From: Treponema sp.
Lineage (GTDB): Bacteria; Spirochaetota; Spirochaetia; Treponematales; Treponemataceae
Reading direction: 5' to 3'
Assembly: GCA_017645785.1 (NCBI GenBank)
Contig: JAGCNW010000008.1
Coordinates: 1-64,000 of the forward strand
Length of the DNA: 64,000 nucleotides
In this document: one piece after another, positions 41,481 through 49,580 of the stretch
Layout: each line of letters starts with the position of its first letter
Position numbering within the stretch: the stretch's first letter is position 1
Program-made: the position numbers and the translations under genes
The notes under the pieces: generated by a model
What the model was told of the DNA's origin: nothing
The model's database searches: none
What the model saw: only the letters and a program-made list of their open reading frames with translations

Positions 41481-41509
41481 TTGCAAATAAGGCGGTTTTG
41501 GTTTATAAT
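41481..41509 (+). promoter_or_regulatory. Promoter of the HD-GYP receptor pair
   Basis: TTGCAA at 41481-41486, a 17-bp spacer and TATAAT at 41504-41509. The expected transcript start near 41516 is followed by a six-codon minicistron (ATG 41520, stop TAA 41538-41540) that overlaps the start of the receptor gene. Confidence 0.65.
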
Positions 41510-41532
41510 TATCTAATTAATGCGTAAAAGTG

Positions 41533-42909
41533 ATGAATAAAGTGAACATTGTTGCGGATTTTGACATAGTCTCTTTTCTTGTCGCAATAGCGATTTGCTT
41601 TTACACGTTCACAAAGTATTCGGAACAAAGCTTGGGTAACCGCGCCTTTAAGCGAATGGCCTTTTGCTCCGCCCTTGTGTGCGTGACGGATTACTTGTCA
41701 TTTTTGGGCGTAAAGCTCAGATTCGGCTCCTTTTGGCAAGTCCTTCTCTATTCAATTTGCGTATTCTCTTTTGGAATTTATTCGCAATCGGTTTTGGCCT
41801 ACACAAATTCCTATATCTTCACAATGGACAAGGCCAAGAGGGAAAAAAAGATCGCGGTCCGCTTTTTCTTTCCGCTGATGATTTGCGGCCTTGTACTTAA
41901 CGCCTTTACAGGAATCCTCTTCTTTATCGAAGACGACTATTCCATCTCATTTGGAAAGGCGTACGTGATTCTTCCGATTATTTCGGCGGCGTTCGCCTTT
42001 ATGAGCGCCTTTAAGCTGGGCCGCCACGCGCAAAAATTCAGCAAGCAGCAAATAATAATCCTCTGCCTCCTTTACGAAAGCATGCTCGCCGTTCCTTTTA
42101 TTCAAGTTTACTTGTGCCCCACTTTTAGAATCACGCCCTTTGCATTTGTGTTTTTTACGACGGCGCTCCTTTTGACGATAGAGACCCCTGACGACCAAGC
42201 CCTGGTGTCCACAATCAACGAACTTGAAGTGCTTCAGCGCGCCCTAAAAATAAGCATAGAAAAAAAGACTGTGGAAGCCCGCGAGCGCAGGGAAAGACTG
42301 GAGCGGCTCTCATTGCAAATGATGTACACGCTTGCGGAAACGATTGACGCAAAGGACCGCTACACAAGCGGCCACTCCGCCCGCGTGGCGCGCTACTCAA
42401 AAATGCTGGCGCAAAAAAAGGGCCTCAGCCCGGAAAAGTGCCAGCAAATTTTTATGATGGGCATTTTGCACGACATCGGAAAAGTCGGCGTTCCGTCCAA
42501 AATCATTAACAAGCCGAGCCGCCTGACCGACCAAGAATTCGCGCAAATGAAAAGCCACCCCGCCATCGGCTCCACAATTTTGGAAAAGGTTTCGCTCTTG
42601 CCAGAGCTTAAGACCGGCGCGCGCTGGCACCACGAGCGAATCGACGGCCGCGGCTACCCTGACGGCCTTTTGGGCGAAAAGATTCCCTTGGAAGCCAAAA
42701 TAATCGCGGTGGCCGACGCCTACGACGCCATGACTTCAAGCCGCAGCTACAGGCTGCCAATGGAACAAGGAGCCGTCCGCGAGCAAATCGTAAACGGAAT
42801 GGGAAGCCAATTTGACAAAGAAATAGCAGGACTTATGATGGAATTGATTGACGACGACAAGCGCTACATTCTTCATGAGTACATAAACAAAACGGAGGCC
42901 GCAAAATGA
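41533..42909 (+). CDS. 7TM receptor with HD-GYP domain
   Basis: A 458-residue predicted cyclic di-GMP phosphodiesterase. About seven membrane segments span 8-215, ending in LLLTIETPDDQALV; a short coiled coil (EVLQRALKISIEKKTVEARE) links to the HD-GYP domain. The catalytic motifs are intact: TSGHSARVARYSKML near 285, GILHDIGKVGVPSKI near 313, HPAIGSTIL, HHERIDGRGYPDGL near 365, and AVADAYDAMTSSRSYR. Such enzymes lower c-di-GMP and affect motility and adhesion. The start is ATG 41533 or GTG 41530; neither has a ribosome site. It overlaps the next receptor gene by four bases (ATGA). Confidence 0.88.
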   Translation: MNKVNIVADFDIVSFLVAIAICFYTFTKYSEQSLGNRAFKRMAFCSALVCVTDYLSFLGVKLRFGSFWQVLLYSICVFSFGIYSQSVLAYTNSYIFTMDKAKREKKIAVRFFFPLMICGLVLNAFTGILFFIEDDYSISFGKAYVILPIISAAFAFMSAFKLGRHAQKFSKQQIIILCLLYESMLAVPFIQVYLCPTFRITPFAFVFFTTALLLTIETPDDQALVSTINELEVLQRALKISIEKKTVEARERRERLERLSLQMMYTLAETIDAKDRYTSGHSARVARYSKMLAQKKGLSPEKCQQIFMMGILHDIGKVGVPSKIINKPSRLTDQEFAQMKSHPAIGSTILEKVSLLPELKTGARWHHERIDGRGYPDGLLGEKIPLEAKIIAVADAYDAMTSSRSYRLPMEQGAVREQIVNGMGSQFDKEIAGLMMELIDDDKRYILHEYINKTEAAK

Positions 42910-44240
42910 TTTTTTCCAACGACTTAGGCCTCGCCTACAACATTAATTTTGAAGTCGCCGCCTTCTTCTTCATTATCCTCTTGTACTTGTACTTGCGCAA
43001 AAAGTATTACAACTCAGGCCAAGTGAACAACACTTTCAGGCGGCTGGTTTTCTTCCAGCTCTTGGCGATTCTTTTTGACGTGGCGTCTTCGATAACAATT
43101 TCATACGCGGACATCGTTCCCCTGTGGATAAACATCGCGCTCAACACAATTTACTTCGCGTCGTCGGCGCTTTTGTTCTACACCCTGCACTTGTTCTTCA
43201 TATCGTTCGGACTAAAGAAAAGAGTCGGAGTGCCGCTCTTGATTTTTTCCAGGGCCGTGTTGATTTCATTCTCGGCCTTGCTGGTGGCGAACATCCCCAC
43301 AGGAATTTTCTTTGGCTTTGAAAACGGAGCCTACACGCACGGGCCCTTCTACCCTCTCTGCAGCATACTTCCGCTTGTGTTCTTGGTGGAATGCGGCGGA
43401 ACGTTCTTTATAATAAAGAATCGGGTCTCCGCGCAAATACTGACAGTCCTACTGACGCTTTTGGTCATGTCGGCGCTCGGCCCTGTCTTGCAATACTATT
43501 TTTTCCCAAAAGTCCTTTTGACAAATTTCTTCTCGCTTGTGTCGCTGAACCTCTGCCTTTTTGTCCTTGTCTCTCCTGACTACGCGGAGCTTTCAAAAAA
43601 ACGGGCCGAGCTCAACGAGCTGCAAAAACACCTTGAGGCAAAAGCGGCGATGGAGTCCGAAAAAATTCACAAGCGCGACAAGCAAAAGGAACTATTGGCC
43701 GAACAAATAATCGACGCGCTCGCCGCGACAATCGACGCGGGCGACTTAAAGCGCAACAACCATTCCGAAAACGTCGCCGAAAGCGCAAGGAAAATCGCGT
43801 ACAAGATGGGACTTTCAAAAAACGAAGTCCAGCAAATTTACTACACAGCGATTTTGCACGACATAGGAGTGATAGGAATCGCGGAAGACACTCTCTGCAA
43901 GCAAGGAAAATTTAGCGCGGAAGAATTTGAGCAAATAAAAAAGCACAGCGAAATCGGCGAGCGCATCTTGTCAAAGATTACCGAAATGCCAGAAATAGCC
44001 GTGAACGTTCGCAGCCACCACGAACGCTATGACGGAAAAGGCTACCCCGACGGCTTGGCCGGCGCGGAAATCCCGTTGACGGCAAGAATCATAGCGGTGG
44101 CCGACGCCTTTGACGCGATGACCCACGAACGAAGCTACAAAGAGGCTATGTCGGTCGAAAACGCAAAAAAAGAGCTTTTGGACAAGGCCGGAAGCCAATT
44201 CGACCCCCGCGTGGCCGCCGTCGCAGTCGAAGTGCTGTAA
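42906..44240 (+). CDS. 7TM receptor with variant HD-GYP domain
   Basis: A 444-residue paralogue of the preceding receptor and translationally coupled to it. Membrane segments fill 15-220 and end FVLVSPDYAELSK, followed by a coiled coil (ELNELQKHLEAKAAMESEK). The HD-GYP domain has NNHSENVAESARKIAYKMGL, ILHDIGVIGIAEDTL, KHSEIGERIL, HHERYDGKGYPDGLAG and VADAFDAMTHERSYKEA. The Lys that normally follows HDIG is Val here, while the other metal ligands are kept, so activity may be altered. Two tandem receptors suggest that they form heterodimers or sense related signals; this is inference. Confidence 0.85.
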   Translation: MIFSNDLGLAYNINFEVAAFFFIILLYLYLRKKYYNSGQVNNTFRRLVFFQLLAILFDVASSITISYADIVPLWINIALNTIYFASSALLFYTLHLFFISFGLKKRVGVPLLIFSRAVLISFSALLVANIPTGIFFGFENGAYTHGPFYPLCSILPLVFLVECGGTFFIIKNRVSAQILTVLLTLLVMSALGPVLQYYFFPKVLLTNFFSLVSLNLCLFVLVSPDYAELSKKRAELNELQKHLEAKAAMESEKIHKRDKQKELLAEQIIDALAATIDAGDLKRNNHSENVAESARKIAYKMGLSKNEVQQIYYTAILHDIGVIGIAEDTLCKQGKFSAEEFEQIKKHSEIGERILSKITEMPEIAVNVRSHHERYDGKGYPDGLAGAEIPLTARIIAVADAFDAMTHERSYKEAMSVENAKKELLDKAGSQFDPRVAAVAVEVL

Positions 44241-44241
44241 A

Positions 44242-44712
44242 CTAGACTTCTATCTCGGGAACTTTTTCTTTTAGCTTTTTAAGGAAAGCCTCGCCTGTAA
44301 CGCCTTGTCGCAAGCAGGCGAACAAACAGTTTTCGCCGGCAACCGTTCCCAAAATCTCGTCAAAGTTCATGCAGTCAAGAGCGTTGCAAACCGGGCTTGC
44401 GTGCCCCGGAAATGTTTTTATGACGACGATGTTTCCAGAATATTCTATGCTGATGTAGCCGCGCAAAAAGTCCTGCGCGAAGAGGCGGTCGCTTTCCTGC
44501 CGTTCCTCCTCGGTGGGAAGAGTGTAGACGTAACCGTCGCGGCCGTCGGCGATTTTTCCAACCTTCAAAAGCTTTAGGTCGCGCGAAAGCGTGGCTTGGG
44601 TGACCTCAAAGCCCTCTTCGGTCAAAAGATTGAGGAGCTTTTCTTGGCTTTCTATTTTGTTGGTCTTGATTAATTTTCTGATCGCCTTTAGGCGGCCGCT
44701 TCTTTCTTTCAT
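44242..44712 (-). CDS. argR: ArgR-family transcriptional regulator
   Basis: A 156-residue arginine repressor/activator. The N-terminal winged helix (RSGRLKAIRKLIKTNKIESQ, then TQATLSRDLKLLKVGK near 38-53) is the typical ArgR DNA-binding signature, and the C-terminal domain has NIVVIKTFPGHASPVCNALD near 95 and GTVAGENCLFACLR near 125, close to the GTIAGDDTILV arginine-binding loop; the usual Asp-Asp pair is Glu-Asn here, so effector binding may differ. It is the third gene of a reverse set with an XRE-cupin regulator and an unknown gene. No arginine genes are nearby. Confidence 0.88.
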   Translation of the reverse strand: MKERSGRLKAIRKLIKTNKIESQEKLLNLLTEEGFEVTQATLSRDLKLLKVGKIADGRDGYVYTLPTEEERQESDRLFAQDFLRGYISIEYSGNIVVIKTFPGHASPVCNALDCMNFDEILGTVAGENCLFACLRQGVTGEAFLKKLKEKVPEIEV

Positions 44713-44715
44713 CTT

Positions 44716-45342
44716 TTAGTCCTGCTTGTTAAATCTTTGGCTGGGAGTCACTGTCCAAACCGCCTTAAGCTCTTGGTCTCCGTTGTTGACCAAAACGTGG
44801 GGCGCTCCGGCGCTAAAGGATATTCCGTCGCCGGCCTTTATATGATAAACGTTTTGCTCGTAGTGAAGCTCCCCTTCTCCGCTAAGGACATAGCCTGTCT
44901 CGCGGCCTATGTGGCCGTAAGAGCCCTTGTGGGTTTGCGAATGAGGCGGAATCGTCACAAGATAAGATTCCATCGTGTGGCTTCCGTCTTCGCTGTTGGG
45001 GTGAACGATTTCTTCGTAGCGGACGCCGTCTTCGTCGACGCCGCGGCGTTCGTCGGGATGAATTATTTCTACCGGATGCTTCTTTCTATATTCTTCAAAC
45101 AAAAATTCCAAGTTGATGTCCAAGACTTCGGCCAAGGCCAAAAGTGTGTCAATCGCGGGACTAACGCGGTTTCGTTCGATTTGAGAAACAAGGCTTTCGC
45201 TTACGCCGGCGCGCTGGGCCACAACCTTTAGCGTGTAACCCTTTCGCTCGCGCACGGAACGAAGCTTTTCGCCAAAATGATAGGGCGCTTTTTCTCGGAC
45301 GGCGCCTTTCGCCTCTGAATTTTCATTTTGCGAAACTGTCAT
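44716..45342 (-). CDS. XRE-type regulator with cupin domain
   Basis: A 208-residue regulator. Residues 25-85 form an XRE helix-turn-helix (LRSVRERKGYTLKVVAQRAG, then VSESLVSQIERNRVSPAIDT). Residues 120-200 form a cupin_2 barrel (VTIPPHSQTHKGSYGHIGRE, VLSGEGELHYEQNVYHIKAG), which usually binds a small ligand. Members such as PuuR and SinR-like regulators control polyamine, amino acid or sugar genes; a link to the potABCD cluster 5 kb away is possible but unproven. Its start overlaps the upstream gene by 20 bp, and argR follows after three bases. Confidence 0.88.
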   Translation of the reverse strand: MTVSQNENSEAKGAVREKAPYHFGEKLRSVRERKGYTLKVVAQRAGVSESLVSQIERNRVSPAIDTLLALAEVLDINLEFLFEEYRKKHPVEIIHPDERRGVDEDGVRYEEIVHPNSEDGSHTMESYLVTIPPHSQTHKGSYGHIGRETGYVLSGEGELHYEQNVYHIKAGDGISFSAGAPHVLVNNGDQELKAVWTVTPSQRFNKQD

Positions 45343-46387
45343 TTTTTTGCTTCTCCTTGTTGAATCTCATAACGAATTGAATGAAGTAGTCTTCCAATGT
45401 CTTTTGCGGGCCGGAGGCGTTAAGGCGCGAGCGGGCGCGGGCGTTGTCCCGGCGCAGGGTGTACATCGAGTAAAAGTCGCGGTAGTCCAAGCCGGCGTCG
45501 GTCTTTACGTGCACGCCCAAGTACTTTGAAACTTCGTCGCGGCCAATCGCCTTGATTCCCTGGCCTTTAAGAATTTCGCGCAGGGCGTTTATCTGCTCAA
45601 AGGAAATGCCAAAGAGGAATTCCTCCATCGCCTGGCTTACCATCGGGTCGCTGAGCCTGTCCTTTATAAAGTTGGTCCACATCTCGTCCATTTGCATGGA
45701 AATCAAAATCAATTCGCTGGTGCCCATCATCGTACCAAAGGCAGGAGCGAGCTTTCGGCGGGCGGTCCAAATGCTTTGCAAAACAGGCGCGATTTGTTCG
45801 ATGGCCTCGTCGTTGCGGTGCTCCCACAACAAAAGAAGGGACATCGCCATCTCGCGGCGCAAGTCAATCTCGACGCTCTTGTCGCGAATGCAGTTAAGGT
45901 AAACGTCCTCGGCCAAAAGCGAGAACATCATCGACACGGCCTCGTTGCGCAAGTCGTTGACCTTTTTGTCGTCCTCGCCTATGTTCTTCGCTATTTTTGA
46001 AAGCGACGAAAAAGTGTGGATTTTCGCGATCAAAAAGCCCTTTCCCAGCGTGGCTTTTGACGGAAGCTGCAAGAGCGCGTCGCCTTGGTCTTGGTGCTCG
46101 ATGAGGGAATCTATCAAGGAAGTCGGAGTGCGCTCTCCTCCGGCCAAGCGGTGGCGCTCCAACAAAGACGGAAAGCGCGCGATGCTTTTCGCCAAGTCGT
46201 TCAGGTCGTCGATGCGGGTCAAAAAGGTTTCAAAGCGGTCGGGATTGGCGTCGCGCAAATGCGGCAAAACGGCGTCGAACATATCCTGCTGCTTTTTGGT
46301 AAAAACGACGATTCCGTCGTCCTTTTCTTGGACGTCCTGCTTGTCGAAAAACGCGCTTATGTCGATGTTTTCAAATTGAGCTTCCAC
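45323..46387 (-). CDS. Conserved-looking protein of unknown function
   Basis: I use GTG 46387 (MEAQFENIDISAFFDKQDVQ, 354 residues); a longer start at TTG 46426 would be the -35 box itself. The protein is almost entirely helical (RFETFLTRIDDLNDLAKSIA; FKKLxx-type repeats are absent), with no signal peptide, membrane span or catalytic motif that I recognise. The C-terminal part (YLGVHVKTDAGLDYRDFYSM) is more conserved in style. It overlaps the XRE-cupin gene by 20 bp and begins a three-gene set with two regulators, so a regulatory or scaffold role is possible. Confidence 0.65.
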   Translation of the reverse strand: MEAQFENIDISAFFDKQDVQEKDDGIVVFTKKQQDMFDAVLPHLRDANPDRFETFLTRIDDLNDLAKSIARFPSLLERHRLAGGERTPTSLIDSLIEHQDQGDALLQLPSKATLGKGFLIAKIHTFSSLSKIAKNIGEDDKKVNDLRNEAVSMMFSLLAEDVYLNCIRDKSVEIDLRREMAMSLLLLWEHRNDEAIEQIAPVLQSIWTARRKLAPAFGTMMGTSELILISMQMDEMWTNFIKDRLSDPMVSQAMEEFLFGISFEQINALREILKGQGIKAIGRDEVSKYLGVHVKTDAGLDYRDFYSMYTLRRDNARARSRLNASGPQKTLEDYFIQFVMRFNKEKQKNDSFAK

Positions 46388-46397
46388 AGTAACTTTA

Positions 46398-46426
46398 ATA
46401 ATACCACATTTCTTTAATAAAAGCAA
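46398..46426 (-). promoter_or_regulatory. Promoter of the 45323-46387 gene
   Basis: TTGCTT at 46426-46421, a 17-bp spacer and TATTAT at 46403-46398 on the minus strand; the GTG start is ten bases downstream and has no ribosome site. Confidence 0.6.
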
Positions 46427-46465
46427 ATACTTTTGCAGCCTTGCAAAAAGCGAAAAAATGTCATG

Positions 46466-47743
46466 TCACTTCGTCATTTTATTCAAGTCGTTCAAAAGAA
46501 TTTTGTTTTCCGGAACTTCCGCCAAGCCGGCCCTTATTTTTGCCGCCGCCTCGTCCTTTTTGCCCGCGTTGAACAAGTCGACCGCCTCGTTGTGAAAATC
46601 CACCGCCAAATTTTGGGCGTAGACGTTCTTGTTGTTCATAAGCCTTTTGCTTTGGGGAATCGCGGCGAGGCCTTCTTGGGCAATCCTAATCGCGGCCCGC
46701 CAATCCATTTTTTTCGCCCACTCTTGCGCGCCCGTCAAATAGGCGTATTCCTTAAGCTCCGCGTAATCTTTTTGCGACAAATTATCCTTGTTCGCTTCCA
46801 CTTGCGCCAAGGCTTCGCCAAAGGGGCGATTGTTTATAGTTCCCAAGACCAAATTGTAGTAGTTTGTGGAAATTCTGTTTGTCCAAAGGTCCGACGGGCC
46901 AAAGATTTCTTCCGCGTTTTTTAGAAGGGCTATCGCCTCCTCCTCCTTGCCGGCCCTTGCCAGCGCTGCGGACGCGTTCGCGACGCAAGAGTCCAAGTCG
47001 TTTCTTGCCGCCGGCGAACGGCCTTGAACTTCGTAAGCGTCCACGGCAAGGCCCACCGTTTGGTCGTCCCGCTTTTTCCTTTGCAGCTGGGAAATCCTGT
47101 TGCCATAGATGATTCCTATCAGCCTGCGGTCGTCGATTTGATGGCGGCCAGCGTAGTCTTTTGCGGGAACGGTTATCCATTTTGTCTTTCCGCTCCCCAA
47201 AGTCTCGTTCCGCCTCTTTCCGGGATTCACGCCGTAGGGATTTGTAGTTTCCACGTCAATTTTGTTCGGGCCGTCAAAGATAGTGCAAAAGGCGTGGCGG
47301 GGGCTTTCGTTGGCTATGACGGGAATGCCGGCCCTTTTGCAAAAGTACATGAACAAGACCGCCGAGGAAACGCAATTGTAGACGCCGCTTTCCATCGCCA
47401 AGTCCACGCGGGTTTGATAAAAGTCGTATTTAGAAAGAATTTTTTGGCAGACAAAAAACAAAAGCGCGTCGGCCCTTTCTTCAACGCCGTCAAATTCATT
47501 CGCTTGCGGAAGGACTTCTTGCCAAAGATTTTCCAGCCGCTCGGCGCATTGTTCGATGGCGGCGGAATCGGCTCCGCTTGCCAAAAGCGAGGCGCGGACA
47601 AAAGGCTCGGCTGGAATTTCCGCCGCTCCAAAAACGCTTGAGTCAAGCCGCGGGTCAGGCTCCAAACGGACCTCAAATTGTTGCGCGGACGAAAAAGTTA
47701 TGAACGCCGCAAAAAGCGCGGCAAAAAGAATTTTTGCCTTCAT
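46466..47743 (-). CDS. Secreted transglutaminase-like protein with TPR region
   Basis: A 425-residue protein with a signal peptide (MKAKILFAALFAAFITFSSA). Residues 100-190 resemble a transglutaminase/SirB1-type papain-like fold: VYNCVSSAVLFMYFCKRAG supplies the Cys, ESPRHAFCTIFDGP the His and KIDVETTNPYG an acidic residue. The second half (about 255-425) is TPR-like (ALARAGKEEEAIALLKNAEE; NLAVDFHNEAVDLFNAGKKD). It could be a periplasmic peptidase or crosslinking enzyme, or an inactive scaffold. I use ATG 47743, nine bases after a TAATAT box. Confidence 0.72.
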   Translation of the reverse strand: MKAKILFAALFAAFITFSSAQQFEVRLEPDPRLDSSVFGAAEIPAEPFVRASLLASGADSAAIEQCAERLENLWQEVLPQANEFDGVEERADALLFFVCQKILSKYDFYQTRVDLAMESGVYNCVSSAVLFMYFCKRAGIPVIANESPRHAFCTIFDGPNKIDVETTNPYGVNPGKRRNETLGSGKTKWITVPAKDYAGRHQIDDRRLIGIIYGNRISQLQRKKRDDQTVGLAVDAYEVQGRSPAARNDLDSCVANASAALARAGKEEEAIALLKNAEEIFGPSDLWTNRISTNYYNLVLGTINNRPFGEALAQVEANKDNLSQKDYAELKEYAYLTGAQEWAKKMDWRAAIRIAQEGLAAIPQSKRLMNNKNVYAQNLAVDFHNEAVDLFNAGKKDEAAAKIRAGLAEVPENKILLNDLNKMTK

Positions 47744-47752
47744 ACGCAAAAC

Positions 47753-47781
47753 ATATTAACATAGTTTTTCGATTTATGCAA
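47753..47781 (-). promoter_or_regulatory. Promoter of the transglutaminase-like gene
   Basis: TTGCAT at 47781-47776, a 17-bp spacer and TAATAT at 47758-47753 on the minus strand; ATG 47743 follows after nine bases. Repeat copy C begins 40 bp upstream of the -35 box. Confidence 0.6.
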
Positions 47782-47820
47782 AAGGCCATTCCAGGACAAG
47801 CGCAATCGAAACAGTAAAAA

Positions 47821-47962
47821 AATGTGCGAAGGAGCGGGGCGGCTGGCGGCGACACTCTGCTTGCGCCGCCGCGCCAGCGGCGAAGTATAATAGTTTCAAG
47901 CGCAAGCAGCGTGTAGCGCAGTTATCAAGCGGCGCCGATCGGACGCAGCCGCAACTGGGAGC
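47821..47962 (-). repeat. Dispersed structured repeat, copy C (inverted)
   Basis: Same family as copies A, B and D, in minus orientation, between two divergent genes. Its hairpin is CTGCTTGCGC (47857-47866) with GCGCAAGCAG (47900-47909), and inside GCCGC (47868-47872) with GCGGC (47877-47881). A 10-bp inverted repeat AAAAGGCCAT/ATGGCCTTTT (47780-47789 and 47998-48007) brackets it. The divergent position argues against a simple terminator role. Confidence 0.8.
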
Positions 47963-48012
47963 ATTTTTGTTATTGAATTCGCAATGCGTTTGCCCTGATG
48001 GCCTTTTTTCCC

Positions 48013-48041
48013 TTGCTTTTTCCGTGCGCTTGCGTTAGTAT
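48013..48041 (+). promoter_or_regulatory. galT promoter
   Basis: TTGCTT at 48013-48018, a 17-bp spacer and TAGTAT at 48036-48041; ATG 48048 follows after six bases (leaderless). Confidence 0.6.
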
Positions 48042-48047
48042 GGCGCT

Positions 48048-49568
48048 ATGACAATCTATCAAAACATCAACCGCCTCGTTTCCTACGCCCTAAAGACAGG
48101 GCTTGTCACAAAGGAAGACGTCACATACACGCAAAACCGCCTCCTGGAACTTTTTGGCTTGGACGGCTTTGAGGAAGGCTTTGACGAACAAAAGCTTCCC
48201 GCCGCAAAGACAAGCGACTTGGAAGGCATTTTAAAAGAGCTTTTGGATTGGGCGGCGGCAAACAATGTTTTTGAAGACACGGGAATCGCATCGCGCGATT
48301 TGTTTGACACAAAGATCATGGGCCTTTTAGTTCCGCCGCCGTCGGACGTGATCGACACGTTCAACACGCTTTTCACCGACTTTGCCCCGCAAAAGGCAAC
48401 CGACTGGTTCTATAAATTTTCGCAAGACACAGACTACATCCGCCGCTATCGCGTTTGCAAGGACTTAAAATGGAAGGCGGTCACGCCCTACGGTTCCTTG
48501 GACATAACAATAAACCTTTCAAAGCCCGAAAAAGATCCCAAGGCAATCGCCGCGGCTAAGCTTGCAAAGCAGGCGGGCTACCCCAAGTGCCTTCTCTGCG
48601 CGCAAAACGAAGGCTACGCCGGCCGCCTAAACCACCCGGCGCGGCAAAACCACAGAATCATTCCGCTCACCCTTAACAAAGAGGCATGGGCCTTGCAATA
48701 CTCGCCCTACGTTTACTACAACGAGCACTGCATCGTCCTTAACCAAAAGCACGTTCCGATGAAAATCTGCCGCGCCACCTTTGACCGCCTCTTGGATTTT
48801 GTCCAGCAGTTCCCCCACTACACTTTGGGAAGCAACGCAGACCTTCCGATTGTTGGCGGCTCGATTCTTACCCACGACCACTTTCAGGGCGGCCACTATG
48901 AATTTGCCATGGCCCGCGCTCCGATTGAGACGCAAGTAAAATTTGAGGGCTTCCCCGCCGTAAAGGCTGGAATCGTAAAGTGGCCCATGAGCGTCCTCCG
49001 CCTGGACTCAAAGGACAAGGAAGCGCTCGCCTCTCTTGCCGAAAAGATTCTCAAAAAATGGAGAGCGTATTCCGACAAGGCGGCCTTTGTCTTTGCAAAA
49101 ACTGACGGCGTTCCCCACAACACTATAACGCCAATCGCCCGCCGCCGCGACGGCCTTTACGAGCTGGACTTGGTTTTGCGCAACAACATCACGACAGAAG
49201 AACACCCGCTTGGAGTCTACCACCCGCACGCGGAGCTCCACCACATTAAAAAAGAAAACATCGGCCTTATCGAAGTCATGGGCTTGGCGGTCTTGCCTCC
49301 GCGCCTAAAAAAAGAAATGGCCGCTTTGTCTAACGCGCTTGTCGCGGGAACGGACATCTCGGCCGACGAGCTTTTGACCAAGCACGCCGACTGGGCGGAA
49401 GAATTGAAGCGCAAATACAAGTTCAACAAGGACAACGTCCAAAAGATTCTTAAAAAAGAAATCGCTATTGCATTCTCAAAAGTTTTGGAGCACGCCGGCA
49501 TTTACAAACGCAACGCCCAAGGAAAAGCCGCCTTCTTGCGCTTTGTCCAGGCCGTAAACCAAAAGTAG
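48048..49568 (+). CDS. galT: UDP-glucose-hexose-1-phosphate uridylyltransferase, class II
   Basis: Leloir-pathway enzyme exchanging UMP between UDP-glucose and galactose-1-phosphate. At 506 residues it is the longer class II (Firmicutes-type) form rather than the 350-residue E. coli form. Landmarks are CLLCAQNEGYAGRLNHPARQNHR near 185-207 (the residues after CLLC are family-typical), YNEHCIVLNQKHVPMKI near 225, and GGSILTHDHFQGGHYEFAMA near 270-290, which contains the active-site HDHFQGG region. No galK, galE or galM is nearby. It is followed after 12 bp by azlC. Confidence 0.93.
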   Translation: MTIYQNINRLVSYALKTGLVTKEDVTYTQNRLLELFGLDGFEEGFDEQKLPAAKTSDLEGILKELLDWAAANNVFEDTGIASRDLFDTKIMGLLVPPPSDVIDTFNTLFTDFAPQKATDWFYKFSQDTDYIRRYRVCKDLKWKAVTPYGSLDITINLSKPEKDPKAIAAAKLAKQAGYPKCLLCAQNEGYAGRLNHPARQNHRIIPLTLNKEAWALQYSPYVYYNEHCIVLNQKHVPMKICRATFDRLLDFVQQFPHYTLGSNADLPIVGGSILTHDHFQGGHYEFAMARAPIETQVKFEGFPAVKAGIVKWPMSVLRLDSKDKEALASLAEKILKKWRAYSDKAAFVFAKTDGVPHNTITPIARRRDGLYELDLVLRNNITTEEHPLGVYHPHAELHHIKKENIGLIEVMGLAVLPPRLKKEMAALSNALVAGTDISADELLTKHADWAEELKRKYKFNKDNVQKILKKEIAIAFSKVLEHAGIYKRNAQGKAAFLRFVQAVNQK

Positions 49569-49580
49569 GCGCGGCGCAGA

